A stretch of DNA of 64,000 nucleotides from Virgisporangium ochraceum (GTDB lineage Bacteria > Actinomycetota > Actinomycetes > Mycobacteriales > Micromonosporaceae). The position numbers and the translations under genes are program-made. The notes beneath the pieces were generated by a model that was not told the origin of the DNA, searched no databases, and worked only from the letters and a program-made list of their open reading frames with translations. Location: assembly GCF_016863655.1 (NCBI RefSeq), contig NZ_BOPH01000086.1:1-64000 (forward strand), read 5' to 3'. Every line of letters begins with the position of its first letter. Position 1 is the first letter of the stretch. Positions 52,228 through 60,969 of this stretch are shown piece after piece.

Positions 52228-53376
52228 TCAGTCCAGCGGGACCTCGGGCCAGTTCAGGAGCTTCGCCGCCGTCACCGCGGCCTGCACCGTGAAGCGGTTG
52301 GCCGGGTCGGTCGGGTCCCTGCCGATCAGGTGGGTCACCCTCGCCAGGCGGTAGGTCACGGCCCGCACCGAGAGGTGCAGCCTCGCCGCGGCCTCCGTGG
52401 CCACGCACCCGCTCTGGTAATACGCGTCGAGGGTCTCCAGCAGTTGACCCGGACCGCCGCGCGCATCGAGCAGCGGCGCCAGCGTGCCGCGGATCAGGTC
52501 GTGCACCGCGGGACGGTCGCGCAGGAGCACCCGGTACACAGCCAGCTCACCGGCGTCGACCACGGGATGGACCAGGCCCAGGCGGTCGGCGATCTCCAGC
52601 GCGTACCTCGCCTCGTCGTGGCTGGCCCGCACCGCGGCCGCACCGGTGCGTGGGGTGCTCACCGCCCCCCGCCAGCCGCCTCCGGAGTAGTGGCCGTCGA
52701 GGACCGAGCCCACCGCCCGGGACACCAGGTCGACGGCGTCGGCGTCGGGGGCGGCGAACACGCACACGAGGTCACCGTCGTGCAGGTCGACCAGCGGTTG
52801 GGCGTCACCGTAACGGCCCTGCAGCGCGCGCTCGACGCGCAGCGGGAGCCCGGCGGCGGCCGGGTCGGTGAAGTGTGCCCGCACCACCAGCACCGAGACG
52901 GGGCCGCTGAGTACCAGGCCGAGGTCGGCCGCCGGGCCCGCCGCGTCGACCGCCTGCGGACCGCCGGCGAGCAGGCTCTCCAGCACCTCCCGCTTGGTCG
53001 ACTCGCGCAGCCGGCCGAGGTCGGCCAGGGCCAGCTGGTAGCCCTCCACCAGGGCCGCGACCCCGTCGTCGGCGGCACGCAACATGCTCAATGCGGCGGC
53101 CCGCACCTGGCCGGCGTCGCCGCGGCTGACCTCGGGCACGTCGCGCCACAACCGCCAGCCGGCGGACAGGTACAGGTCCACCAGCGCGCGCATCGCGATT
53201 CCCTGGGTCGCCGCCCGGCGCCCGGCCGCGACACACGCCGCCAGCTCCGGGCGCCGCAGCCTCCGCCCGGCGGCCGTCGCCGCCACCACCGCGGGCAGGA
53301 ACCCGCCGAGCAGCTGCGCGTCGATCCCACCGGCGTCACGCGCCGCCGCCCGGCCCACCTGCTCCAGGTCACCCAC
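52228..53376 (-). CDS. PucR-family transcriptional regulator
   Basis: A 382-aa regulator with a central GGDEF-like PucR domain (LSGPVSVLVVRAHFTDP, DGDLVCVFAAPDADAVD, DEARYALEIADRLG) and the C-terminal PucR helix-turn-helix: LLETLDAYYQSGCVATEAAARLHLS followed by VRAVTYRLARVTHLIGRDP and FTVQAAVTAAKLL. Such proteins respond to small metabolites. GTG 53376 starts 8 bp after the GH32 stop; an ATG at 53415 overlapping GH32 is possible. Being directly downstream of the fructosidase gene, it is probably co-transcribed with it. Confidence 0.85.
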   Translation of the reverse strand: MGDLEQVGRAAARDAGGIDAQLLGGFLPAVVAATAAGRRLRRPELAACVAAGRRAATQGIAMRALVDLYLSAGWRLWRDVPEVSRGDAGQVRAAALSMLRAADDGVAALVEGYQLALADLGRLRESTKREVLESLLAGGPQAVDAAGPAADLGLVLSGPVSVLVVRAHFTDPAAAGLPLRVERALQGRYGDAQPLVDLHDGDLVCVFAAPDADAVDLVSRAVGSVLDGHYSGGGWRGAVSTPRTGAAAVRASHDEARYALEIADRLGLVHPVVDAGELAVYRVLLRDRPAVHDLIRGTLAPLLDARGGPGQLLETLDAYYQSGCVATEAAARLHLSVRAVTYRLARVTHLIGRDPTDPANRFTVQAAVTAAKLLNWPEVPLD

Positions 53377-53383
53377 CAGGCAA

Positions 53384-54646
53384 CTATGCCGTGCGCCAGG
53401 CCCGCACGGGTGCATCCGCGCGGATCGACCAGCGTCCGGCCGCCGTCGGGTACGCCCGGGTGGTCAACGCCCGCCCGGACCCGTCGAACGCCTCGACCAT
53501 CGAACCGTCGACCAGGATCCGGGGCCGGCCGCCGCCGGGCGCGAGGTCGAGCACGGTCCGTTCGGCGCCGTCGTCAACATGGATCAACATGACCCGACCG
53601 GACCCGGTGAGCTCGGCATCGAACGAGTCCGCGTGGAACGGCGTGTGGGTAGGGAGCGCCGCACCCCGGAGACCGGTGAGCTCGGGCACGGGGTGCGTGC
53701 TCACGCGGTCACCCTGAATGTGCAGCTCGCGGCAGAACGTGAGCGACCCGGCCCAGCCCGCGACCTGCTCCGGCGGGCGGTCGAGCTCCCACGCCCAGCC
53801 CCACATGAGGACGCGGTCGGCGAGCGGGAGCACCTGCGGGGCGTAGAAGCAGGGACCGGTGTCGAGGAGCCCACCGGTGCGGGGTACGAACCGGGGTCCC
53901 GCCACGAGGTCGCCGACGAGGTACCGGACCCCGGCGAGGTGGCTGCCCGCGCGCCACAGCGACACGATCAGCACCCACCGGTCGCCGAGCCGCACCAGGT
54001 TCGGGCACTCCCAGATCTCCGCCGGCGCGATCGCCGCGGCCACCGGGTCGTCGGCGGTGAGGAGGGACCCGAGCGGCGTCCACCGGGTGAGGTCGTCGCA
54101 GCCGTACACGAGGACCCGGGCGGGTCCCCGACCCTCGTTGTGGCCGGCACCCTGGATCGCGTAGCGATGACCGTCAACATTGACGAGAAACGGGTCGCGC
54201 ACGTCGGTGATCGTGGGGTCGTCGGGCTGGCCGATCACCGGGGTGCGGTCCTGGTGCCACTCGCGCATCGACCGGTCGCTGCGCGCGAGCACGACCTCGG
54301 CGCGGTGCCCGGAGTCGCGCACGGCGCTGTAGACCGCCGTGGGCACGCCGGCGTCGTCGACGACGCAGCCGCTCCAGCACCCGTGGCCGTCGACCTCGCC
54401 CGGCCGGTTGTGCAGGGCCACCGGCTCCTCCCGCCACCGGAGGAGGTCGGTCGAACTCATGTGACCCCAGCGGATGGCGCGGTGGGTGGCCTCGTCGGGG
54501 TTGTACTGGAAGAAGACGTGGTACCGCCCGTCGACGAACGACAGGCCGTTGGGGTCGTTGATCCACCCGTGGCGGGGCCGGCCGTGCAACCGCGGAAACC
54601 TCGCCCCATTCGCCTCGGCGCTGGCCTGGCCGGTCGCGTCGGGCAT
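53384..54646 (-). CDS. GH32 beta-fructosidase (sucrose/fructan hydrolase)
   Basis: A 420-aa glycoside hydrolase without signal peptide, so probably cytoplasmic. The family motifs are all present: nucleophile Asp in HGWINDPNGLSF, RDP transition-state residue in TDVRDPFLV, acid/base Glu in IWECPNLVRL, and the C-terminal beta-sandwich (SGRVMLIHVDDGAERTVLDL ... DGSMVEAFDG). It hydrolyses sucrose or fructo-oligosaccharides. ATG 54646 gives the usual length. Operon with the PucR regulator; divergent from a small hydrolase gene, 22 bp between starts. Confidence 0.93.
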   Translation of the reverse strand: MPDATGQASAEANGARFPRLHGRPRHGWINDPNGLSFVDGRYHVFFQYNPDEATHRAIRWGHMSSTDLLRWREEPVALHNRPGEVDGHGCWSGCVVDDAGVPTAVYSAVRDSGHRAEVVLARSDRSMREWHQDRTPVIGQPDDPTITDVRDPFLVNVDGHRYAIQGAGHNEGRGPARVLVYGCDDLTRWTPLGSLLTADDPVAAAIAPAEIWECPNLVRLGDRWVLIVSLWRAGSHLAGVRYLVGDLVAGPRFVPRTGGLLDTGPCFYAPQVLPLADRVLMWGWAWELDRPPEQVAGWAGSLTFCRELHIQGDRVSTHPVPELTGLRGAALPTHTPFHADSFDAELTGSGRVMLIHVDDGAERTVLDLAPGGGRPRILVDGSMVEAFDGSGRALTTRAYPTAAGRWSIRADAPVRAWRTA

Positions 54647-54668
54647 CCGTCCACCGTAGCCTTGCCGG

Positions 54669-55235
54669 ATGGCGGACGCGCTGCTGCTTCCCGGGCGCGG
54701 ATACGGTCCCACCACCGGCCTGCTCTGGTACGCCGGCGACGTGCCGGTCCGCCGGGGCGCGACGTTGCACCGTCATTCATGGGCCGGCGCCGTACCGGAT
54801 CCGTTCGCACCGGCCACGGAGGGCTGGGTCGCCGGGCAGGTGGCGCCGCTGCTCGACGGGCGTCCGCTGGTCATCGGCAAGTCGCTCGGGTCGCACGCCG
54901 CGGCCCTTGCCGCCGACCGGGCGCTGCCGGCGATCTGGCTGACCCCGTTGCTCACCGCGCCCTGGATCGTGGCGGCCCTCGGGCGGGCGCCCGCTCCGTT
55001 CCTTCTCGTCGGCGGCACCGCCGACACGCTGTGGGACGGCGCGGTGGCGCGCCGGCTGACCCCGCACGTCCTGGAGGTCACCGACGCCGACCACGGCTTG
55101 TCGGTGCCGGGCCCGGCCGTGGCGTCGGTGAACGTGCTGGCCCGGGTGGTCGACGCGATGGACGCGTTCCTCGACGGGGTTCCGTGGCCGTCCCGGTCCT
55201 CCCCTCGCAGTGGTGACCGGCGCATAACCACCTGA
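54669..55235 (+). CDS. Small alpha/beta hydrolase-fold protein
   Basis: A 188-aa protein of the short alpha/beta-hydrolase type: LLLPGRGYGPTTGLLWYAG, nucleophile in LVIGKSLGSHAAALAAD (GKSLGS), Asp in LLVGGTADTLWDG and His in VTDADHGLSV. The full triad is visible. The substrate is unknown. ATG 54669 lies only 22 bp from the divergent GH32 start, so the promoters overlap. Confidence 0.85.
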   Translation: MADALLLPGRGYGPTTGLLWYAGDVPVRRGATLHRHSWAGAVPDPFAPATEGWVAGQVAPLLDGRPLVIGKSLGSHAAALAADRALPAIWLTPLLTAPWIVAALGRAPAPFLLVGGTADTLWDGAVARRLTPHVLEVTDADHGLSVPGPAVASVNVLARVVDAMDAFLDGVPWPSRSSPRSGDRRITT

Positions 55236-55351
55236 AACCGCACAAAGGACGAGACGCCCGCACGATCGACCCGGGTGGAGGGATCCCACCGGGCCCGCGG
55301 TGCGTACGTGTATGGAGGATCGCCGATCATGGGGTGAGTCGGGGGTTGAAC

Positions 55352-56383
55352 ATGGCGTCCACGCCGGCCGGGCCGGATCTCGGGCCGCATACCGGGTTTC
55401 CGGCGCATACCGGTTCTTCGGCCTATACCGGGTTTCCGGGGGATTCCGGGTTTCCGGGGCGTTCGGGTGAGCCGACGGATTCCGGTTTTCCCGGCACCGG
55501 GGACTCGGCCGGGGTCTCCGAGACCGGGGAGCCGCAGACCCGGGATCCCTCCTCCGCGTCGATCGTGCCGCAGTACCGGGAGCCGGACGGTACGCAGGAG
55601 ATGTCGATGCTCCCGGACCCTCCGCGGCGGCGCTTTCCGCTCGGCGGGGTCCTGGTGGGCGCGGCACTCGTGGTGCTGGTCGCGCTGGTGAGCGTCACGT
55701 TCGCCCGGTTCATCGACCCGCCCACCCGGGACGCCGGTGCCACCCGGGGGGAGCCCGCGACCCCACCCGGGCCCGAGCGCCTCGTCACCGGTCCCCTCGG
55801 CGGGACGACGGAGGCCGAGTTCCAGCTGGCCGCGGGCGTCACCGCGGTGGTGGTGCGCGCCGCCGACCTGGGCAACGACCTGTACCGCGCGTCCACCCCG
55901 GACGGGTCGGGCTTCATCCCGCGCGTGTCCCGCGAGGGCGACGTGGTCAAGTTGCGCCTCGTCAATGTTGTCGACAACGGCACCTCCGACACCGTGACGA
56001 TGGAACTCAACCAGCGGGTCAAGTGGCGCGTCACGCTCGTGGGCGGGTCGGAGTCGGCGAGCGTCGACCTGCGTTCGACGTCCGTCGCCGGGGTCGACTT
56101 CACCGGTGGGGTGGCGCGCATCGAACTGTGGCTGCCGAAGCCGCAGGGCTCGGTGGCGGTGCGGATGCTGGGCGGGGCCGAGGACTTCGCGGTGCACACG
56201 CCCATGGGCGTCCCGGTGCGGGTCGTGCTGACGAAGGGTGCTGCATCGGTCACGGTCGACGGGGTGCGGCGCACAGGGGTGGTCGCCGGCACCCGTCTCA
56301 TACCCACCGGATGGGACACGGCCCGCGACCGCTACACGATCGACGCCGTCGCGGGTCTCGCAACGTTGACGGTCAGCCGTTGA
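55352..56383 (+). CDS. Single-helix membrane protein with outer DUF4097-like beta domain
   Basis: A 343-aa protein. Residues 1-90 are Gly/Pro/Thr-rich with a repeated (T/S)GFPG motif encoded by tandem DNA around 55380-55460; one helix (VLVGAALVVLVALVSVTFA, about 100-118) precedes a beta-strand-rich outer domain (about 140-343: EFQLAAGVTAVVVRAADLG, VKLRLVNVVDNG, VDLRSTSVAGVDFTGG, SVTVDGVRRTG). The pattern recalls beta-helix/DUF4097 adhesins, but I cannot name the family firmly. ATG 55352 follows GGGGG. It overlaps nothing; its stop is 3 bp from the convergent HEAT-gene stop in a small GTTGACGGTCAGCC tandem repeat. Confidence 0.65.
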   Translation: MASTPAGPDLGPHTGFPAHTGSSAYTGFPGDSGFPGRSGEPTDSGFPGTGDSAGVSETGEPQTRDPSSASIVPQYREPDGTQEMSMLPDPPRRRFPLGGVLVGAALVVLVALVSVTFARFIDPPTRDAGATRGEPATPPGPERLVTGPLGGTTEAEFQLAAGVTAVVVRAADLGNDLYRASTPDGSGFIPRVSREGDVVKLRLVNVVDNGTSDTVTMELNQRVKWRVTLVGGSESASVDLRSTSVAGVDFTGGVARIELWLPKPQGSVAVRMLGGAEDFAVHTPMGVPVRVVLTKGAASVTVDGVRRTGVVAGTRLIPTGWDTARDRYTIDAVAGLATLTVSR

Positions 56384-56386
56384 CGG

Positions 56387-57988
56387 TCAGCCGTTGACGG
56401 GGCCGGCCAGGATCCGGGCGTCGAGGCCGCTGATCGCGGCGGCGTAGCGGGCGTCGGCGGGGTCGCCCCGTCTCAGGAGGGCTCGACGCAACGCCCACGC
56501 GAGCGGGAGGTCGCCGGCGACGGCGCATGCGGCGAGCAGCCGGGGGCCGTCGGACGCGTCGCCGTCGAGGGTCACGGTCCGAATGGCGGCGAGCAGGGTC
56601 CGCGCGTCGTCCGAGGTGGCGGGTACGGGGCCCGCCGCGTCGCGGGAAGGGCCTGCCGTGGTGGGTGCGGCGGCTATCACGGCCCGGGCGGCGGCGAGGT
56701 CGTCGAGGTCGGTGAGGAGGTCGCGGACGCGGTCGGCCGGGTCGGGGGCGTCGTCGGGCCAGCGGGCGGCGGCGGCGCGTACCGGGGCCTCGGATCCCCG
56801 GCGCCCGACCAGCGCCATGGCAGCCGCCGTCGAGAGGCGGAGGTCGTCGTGGGTCAGCAGAGTGGTGACCGCGACAGCGTCGAGCCGGTGCTCGGGGCGG
56901 CACCAGAACGGCCGCAGGGCCAGCACCCGCACGTCGACCGGCCGTGCCCCGTCGGTGTAGACGGTGGCCAGTGCCCGGTACGCCCGGTCGGCCACCGGAC
57001 CGTCGGCGGTGCGCAGGCACTCCACGACGGCGTCCGCGACGGTATCGGCGCCCGCCAGCACGAGCCGGTCGTCGTCGAGGACGGCGAGGGTTGCGGGCAG
57101 GTCGGCGGCGGTCCCGTGTTCGGCCACAGTGGACAGTGCGCCGGCCACCGTCTCCGCCGAGGGACCGGTGAGCGTCGCGCGTGCCGTTGCCAGGTCGGCG
57201 ATCTCGGCCAGGCGGTGGCGGACCTCGTCCGCCGGGTACGGCGCGTCGCCGGGCCAGCCGGCTACGACGTCGGCCACGCGGGTGGCCACCTCCGGGGACG
57301 GGTCGCCGTCGAGGAGGTACCGCGCGGCCGCGACGGCGAGGGGCACCGCGGGGTGGCGCAGCAGTCCCGCCACCTCCTCGTGGTGGCGCGGTCCCAGGGT
57401 CCCCACCGCCTCCACCCGGACCTCGACGGGAAGCCGTTCGTCGGTGGCCATGCCGGCGAGCCACGCGTCGACGTGCGAGCGGGTCGCCGGGTCGGCGTCG
57501 GCCAGGCGGACCTCGACCGGCCAGAACGCGTGCCGATCGAGCAGGTCATCGGCAGCCATCGCTTCGACCACGGTCATGACGAGCGGTAGCTCGGAGGAGT
57601 CGCCGACGTGGGTCAGGGCGCCCAGCGCGCTGCGCCAGCCCGACAGGAGCAGCGGCTGGTCGGTCAGCGGGATCCCGGGCCGCGAAACGGCCGTGAGCAT
57701 CTCCCGCGCCGCGGCGCGTACGGCGTCGTCGAAGAGGACCAGCGGGTTCTCGATGCCCCACCGGCCCTGCGCCTCCGCGTAGACGTACTGGTCGAGGGCG
57801 ACCCCGCGGGCCCGCACGTCGGTGCTGTGCACCAGGGCGCGGAACGCGGCGAGCAGGGCGTGGGGGTCGTGGGTGGCGTACCCGGCCAGCGGCGTCTCCG
57901 GGGAGGCCCCGTTCAGCGTGACCAGGGCCCGGCGGTCGTCCGCCGACAGCTCCCCGACGTCCCAGTGGTAGGAGGAGAACCCGAACAC
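56387..57988 (-). CDS. HEAT-repeat-like protein
   Basis: A 533-aa Ala/Leu-rich all-helical protein; it begins MFGFSSYHWDVGELSADDRRALVTL. Repeats of about 45 residues such as LPVEVRVEAVGTLG, VAGLLRHPAVPLAVAAARYLL and DLPATLAVLDDDRLVLAGADTVAD give it a HEAT-like solenoid. No catalytic motif. Its GTG start directly abuts the stop of the upstream MFS gene (TGA-GTG), so it is translationally coupled to the transporter. Confidence 0.7.
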   Translation of the reverse strand: MFGFSSYHWDVGELSADDRRALVTLNGASPETPLAGYATHDPHALLAAFRALVHSTDVRARGVALDQYVYAEAQGRWGIENPLVLFDDAVRAAAREMLTAVSRPGIPLTDQPLLLSGWRSALGALTHVGDSSELPLVMTVVEAMAADDLLDRHAFWPVEVRLADADPATRSHVDAWLAGMATDERLPVEVRVEAVGTLGPRHHEEVAGLLRHPAVPLAVAAARYLLDGDPSPEVATRVADVVAGWPGDAPYPADEVRHRLAEIADLATARATLTGPSAETVAGALSTVAEHGTAADLPATLAVLDDDRLVLAGADTVADAVVECLRTADGPVADRAYRALATVYTDGARPVDVRVLALRPFWCRPEHRLDAVAVTTLLTHDDLRLSTAAAMALVGRRGSEAPVRAAAARWPDDAPDPADRVRDLLTDLDDLAAARAVIAAAPTTAGPSRDAAGPVPATSDDARTLLAAIRTVTLDGDASDGPRLLAACAVAGDLPLAWALRRALLRRGDPADARYAAAISGLDARILAGPVNG

Positions 57989-59149
57989 TCAACGCTCCAC
58001 AGTGGACGGTGCCGGTCGCATGACGGTGGCGCTCGCCGCCACGAACAGCGCCAGCACGACGGGGATCAGCAGCGCCGCGGGCAGTCCGACCCACGTGGCG
58101 GCGGCGCCGATCGCGATCGGACCCAGCAGGAACCCGAGATAGCCGATGCTGACCACAGTGGACAGAGCACGCCCGGCCCGCTGCGTGTCGCGGTCGCCGG
58201 CCGCGGAGAAGATCTGCGGCGCGACGCACGACAGGCCGGCGCCGAGCAGTCCGAACCCGACGACGCCGGCGACCGGATGGTCGACCAGCAGCGCCACGCC
58301 GAGACCGGCGGCGGCCAGCACCCCGCTGCCCTGCACCAGCCGTACCGGGCCGACCGCGCGGACGAGCGGGTCGCCGGCGAAGCGGCCCACGGTCATCGCG
58401 ATGGAGAACGCGGCGTACCCGTAGGCGGCGAAGCCGGCACCGCTGCCGAGGTGGTCGCGCAGGTACACGGCGCTCCAGTCGGCGGCCGCCCCCTCGCCGA
58501 CGAGCGTGCACAGCACCAGGAAACCCAGGAACAACAGGACGTAGGAACGTGGCCTGGAGAACCGGTCCTGGGAACGTGCGTCCACTGTGGATGTGGAAAG
58601 GACCCACAGCGACGCCCAGACGGCCAGGACCACGACGGCGGCCCCGACGGCGAGGAACGTGGCGCCGGCGCTGACGCCGCGGCCGGCGAGGACGCCGCCG
58701 GTGATGGCGCCGCAGAAGCCGCCGATGCTGTAGACGGCGTGGAACGACGACATGATGGGGCGGCCGGCGGCGCGCTGCACCTCGATCGCGTTGGCGTTCA
58801 TCGCGATGTTGAGGGTGCCGTGCGCGGCGCCGAACAGCACCAGCGCCACGCACAGCCCGACGAGCCCGGTCATGTACCCGGGGACGACGAGCAGCACGCC
58901 CTCCAGCAACGCCGCCGGCACCAGCACGCGCGAGCTGCCGAAGCGGTCGGTGAGGCGGCCGATCGCCGCCATGCCCACGATGCATCCGGCGGCGAACGCC
59001 AGCAACGCGATGCTCAACCGGCCGTCGCTGAGACCGAGGCGCTCCTTGACCGCGGGGATGCGCGCGGTCCACACGCCGAGCGCGGCGCCGAAGAGGAAGA
59101 ACGTGAGCGAGGTGGCGACGCGCCCGCGCCGGACGCGCCCGGTCATCAT
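57989..59149 (-). CDS. MFS transporter
   Basis: A 386-aa, 12-helix major facilitator. The A-motif between helices 2 and 3 reads GRLTDRFGSSRVLV, and the second half has FAGDPLVRAVGPVRLV in the corresponding place. The opening LTFFLFGAALGVWTARIPAVKERLG is typical of the YbjJ/FucP-like group. The substrate is unknown. First gene of an operon with the HEAT protein. Confidence 0.93.
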   Translation of the reverse strand: MMTGRVRRGRVATSLTFFLFGAALGVWTARIPAVKERLGLSDGRLSIALLAFAAGCIVGMAAIGRLTDRFGSSRVLVPAALLEGVLLVVPGYMTGLVGLCVALVLFGAAHGTLNIAMNANAIEVQRAAGRPIMSSFHAVYSIGGFCGAITGGVLAGRGVSAGATFLAVGAAVVVLAVWASLWVLSTSTVDARSQDRFSRPRSYVLLFLGFLVLCTLVGEGAAADWSAVYLRDHLGSGAGFAAYGYAAFSIAMTVGRFAGDPLVRAVGPVRLVQGSGVLAAAGLGVALLVDHPVAGVVGFGLLGAGLSCVAPQIFSAAGDRDTQRAGRALSTVVSIGYLGFLLGPIAIGAAATWVGLPAALLIPVVLALFVAASATVMRPAPSTVER

Positions 59150-59221
59150 GCCGTGATCATAAGCCGTGCAGGGGCGATGGCCCGCCCGAGGCGCCGGTTG
59201 CGCTCCGCGGGCCGCCGGTCG

Positions 59222-60826
59222 TCAGATCCTTCCGGTGCCCGCGTTGGCGGTGACGGAGGCCTTGACCGTGCCGACGTTCTCGGGCGAGTAGCTGTACGGC
59301 AGCGCCGCGACGGTGCCGTTCACCTCGCAGGGGCCGGAGTTGGTCAGCGAGTTGTTCCGGGCGACCAGCCGCCCGGGACCCGAGTCGGCGTAGCCGCTCG
59401 CCGACCAGCAGGCCTGCTGCACGTTCTCGAACACGTTCGCCTCGACGAGGAGGCCGGCGTTCTCGGTCGACGCGATGGCGTACGAGTCGGCGTTGTTGTT
59501 CACGTTCGTGTAGTAGTTGTTGAAGACGTGCACGGTCTCGCCGAAGCGCACCCGCGGGCTGCGCTCGAAGGTCCGGTCGAACCAGTTGTGGTGGTAGGTG
59601 ATCCGCAGGTGTCCGATGTCCTCGGAGCCGTTGCCGTCGGAGTGGCCCACCAGTGACGTCTTCCAGTGGTTGCGGACGATGTTGTACGACACCGTGATGT
59701 AGTCGGCCGCGTGGGTCATGTCGATCATGCCGTCGTAGAAGTCGACGTCGCTTTCGATGGTGCTCTGCATCGTGTTGTGGTCGAGCCAGATGTGCGTCGC
59801 GTTCTCGATCTGGATCGCGTCGCCACCCGGGACCCCGCGGATGTTGAGGTTCTGGATGATCACGTTGGCGGGGTGCATGTCCTCGATGTTGAGCGTCGTA
59901 CCGGACACGCCGGAGTTGGCGCCGACACCGCGGATCGTCTTGTTCGCCGTGACCTCGATCGTGCCCGAGCCGCTGAGCATCCCGTCGACGAGGATCGTCC
60001 GGGTGCCCGCGGCCTGCGCCTGCGTGCGCAGGTCGGCCCACGTCGACACGGTGACCGTCGGGCCGCCCGAACCACCGGTGGTGCCGCCGGCCTGGGTCGC
60101 CCAGCCGAGGATCCCGGTCGGCGGCTGCGGGTTCTGCGACTGGGACTGGGACTGGGACGGCGGTCCCGATGACGACGGCGAGCCCGGCTGCGACGGCGAC
60201 TGCGGCTGGCTCGGGCTCGGACCGGCCGCGTCGGTGACGACGACGTCGTCGAAGGAGCCGGCGGTGTAGTTGGCGAGCAGCCCGGCGCGTCCGGTGGAGT
60301 AGGAAGCGTCCGAGGCGGTCACGACCGTGCTGCCGTTGACCGAGCCGACCAGCGAACCGCCGGTCGCGCTCAACGACAGCGTGTACCAGGTGCCCGGCGT
60401 CGCCGTGAACGACGCCGACGCGAGCGTGGTGGTCGCGCCCTTGCGGAGCTGCACGGCGGTCGGCGTGACGACGAGCGCGTAGAAGCTCGACGTGCTCTGC
60501 ACGCGGGCCGTGACACCGACCCCGCGCGAGCCGTTGCCGCTGAACGTGTTCGGCCGCACCCGCGCGGACACCGTGGCGGTGGTCCACGAGGTCTGGCCGG
60601 CCGAGGCCTTGGCGCTGGCCCCGGTGCCCGACTGCGAGTAGACGCCGGACGACACCGACCAGCTTCCACCCGACGTGCTCCAGCCGCCGGCGTTGCCGTC
60701 GTCGAAGTCGTCGGAGAGCAGGGTGGCGGCGTTCGCGGCGGTGGCCACGGTGAAGACGAACGCGGTGGCCAGGACGGTGGCGGCAAGAGCGCTCATGGTG
60801 CGGCGGGGATGCTTCGGTGGGTGCAC
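59222..60826 (-). CDS. Secreted pectate lyase (PL1) with N-terminal lectin-like domain
   Basis: A 534-aa extracellular enzyme. Signal peptide 1-35 (TVLATAFVFTVATAANAA). Residues about 36-200 form a concanavalin-type beta domain (LLSDDFDDGNAGGWSTSGGSWSV), followed by a Ser/Pro/Gln linker (PSQPQSPSQPGSPSSSGPP). The PL1 domain (about 235-534) has the calcium and catalytic regions IWLDHNTMQST, DVDFYDGMIDMTHAADYITVS, WKTSLVGHSD and the Arg motif SPRVRFGETVHVFNNYY. It cleaves polygalacturonate by beta-elimination. GTG 60826 is preceded by GGAGG. A LacI-type dyad lies 43 bp upstream. Confidence 0.94.
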   Translation of the reverse strand: MHPPKHPRRTMSALAATVLATAFVFTVATAANAATLLSDDFDDGNAGGWSTSGGSWSVSSGVYSQSGTGASAKASAGQTSWTTATVSARVRPNTFSGNGSRGVGVTARVQSTSSFYALVVTPTAVQLRKGATTTLASASFTATPGTWYTLSLSATGGSLVGSVNGSTVVTASDASYSTGRAGLLANYTAGSFDDVVVTDAAGPSPSQPQSPSQPGSPSSSGPPSQSQSQSQNPQPPTGILGWATQAGGTTGGSGGPTVTVSTWADLRTQAQAAGTRTILVDGMLSGSGTIEVTANKTIRGVGANSGVSGTTLNIEDMHPANVIIQNLNIRGVPGGDAIQIENATHIWLDHNTMQSTIESDVDFYDGMIDMTHAADYITVSYNIVRNHWKTSLVGHSDGNGSEDIGHLRITYHHNWFDRTFERSPRVRFGETVHVFNNYYTNVNNNADSYAIASTENAGLLVEANVFENVQQACWSASGYADSGPGRLVARNNSLTNSGPCEVNGTVAALPYSYSPENVGTVKASVTANAGTGRI

Positions 60827-60868
60827 TGGTGGACCTCCATGTCCCACGGCTTCCCGTCGGGCGACGAC

Positions 60869-60884
60869 AGGAAAGCGCTTTCCT
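60869..60884 (-). promoter_or_regulatory. LacI-type operator upstream of the pectate lyase gene
   Basis: AGGAAAGCGCTTTCCT, a perfect 16-bp palindrome with the CGCT-type centre of LacI-family sites. Compare TGAGAGCGCTCTCT in front of the GH16 gene. Confidence 0.75.
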
Positions 60885-60969
60885 CTCACGGTATGAAGAA
60901 GAAATTACGTCGGTCAATGGATTGCGTTTGCAGCTTTGTTGCATGGCCGCCGGGGCCTACGCTTCTCGC

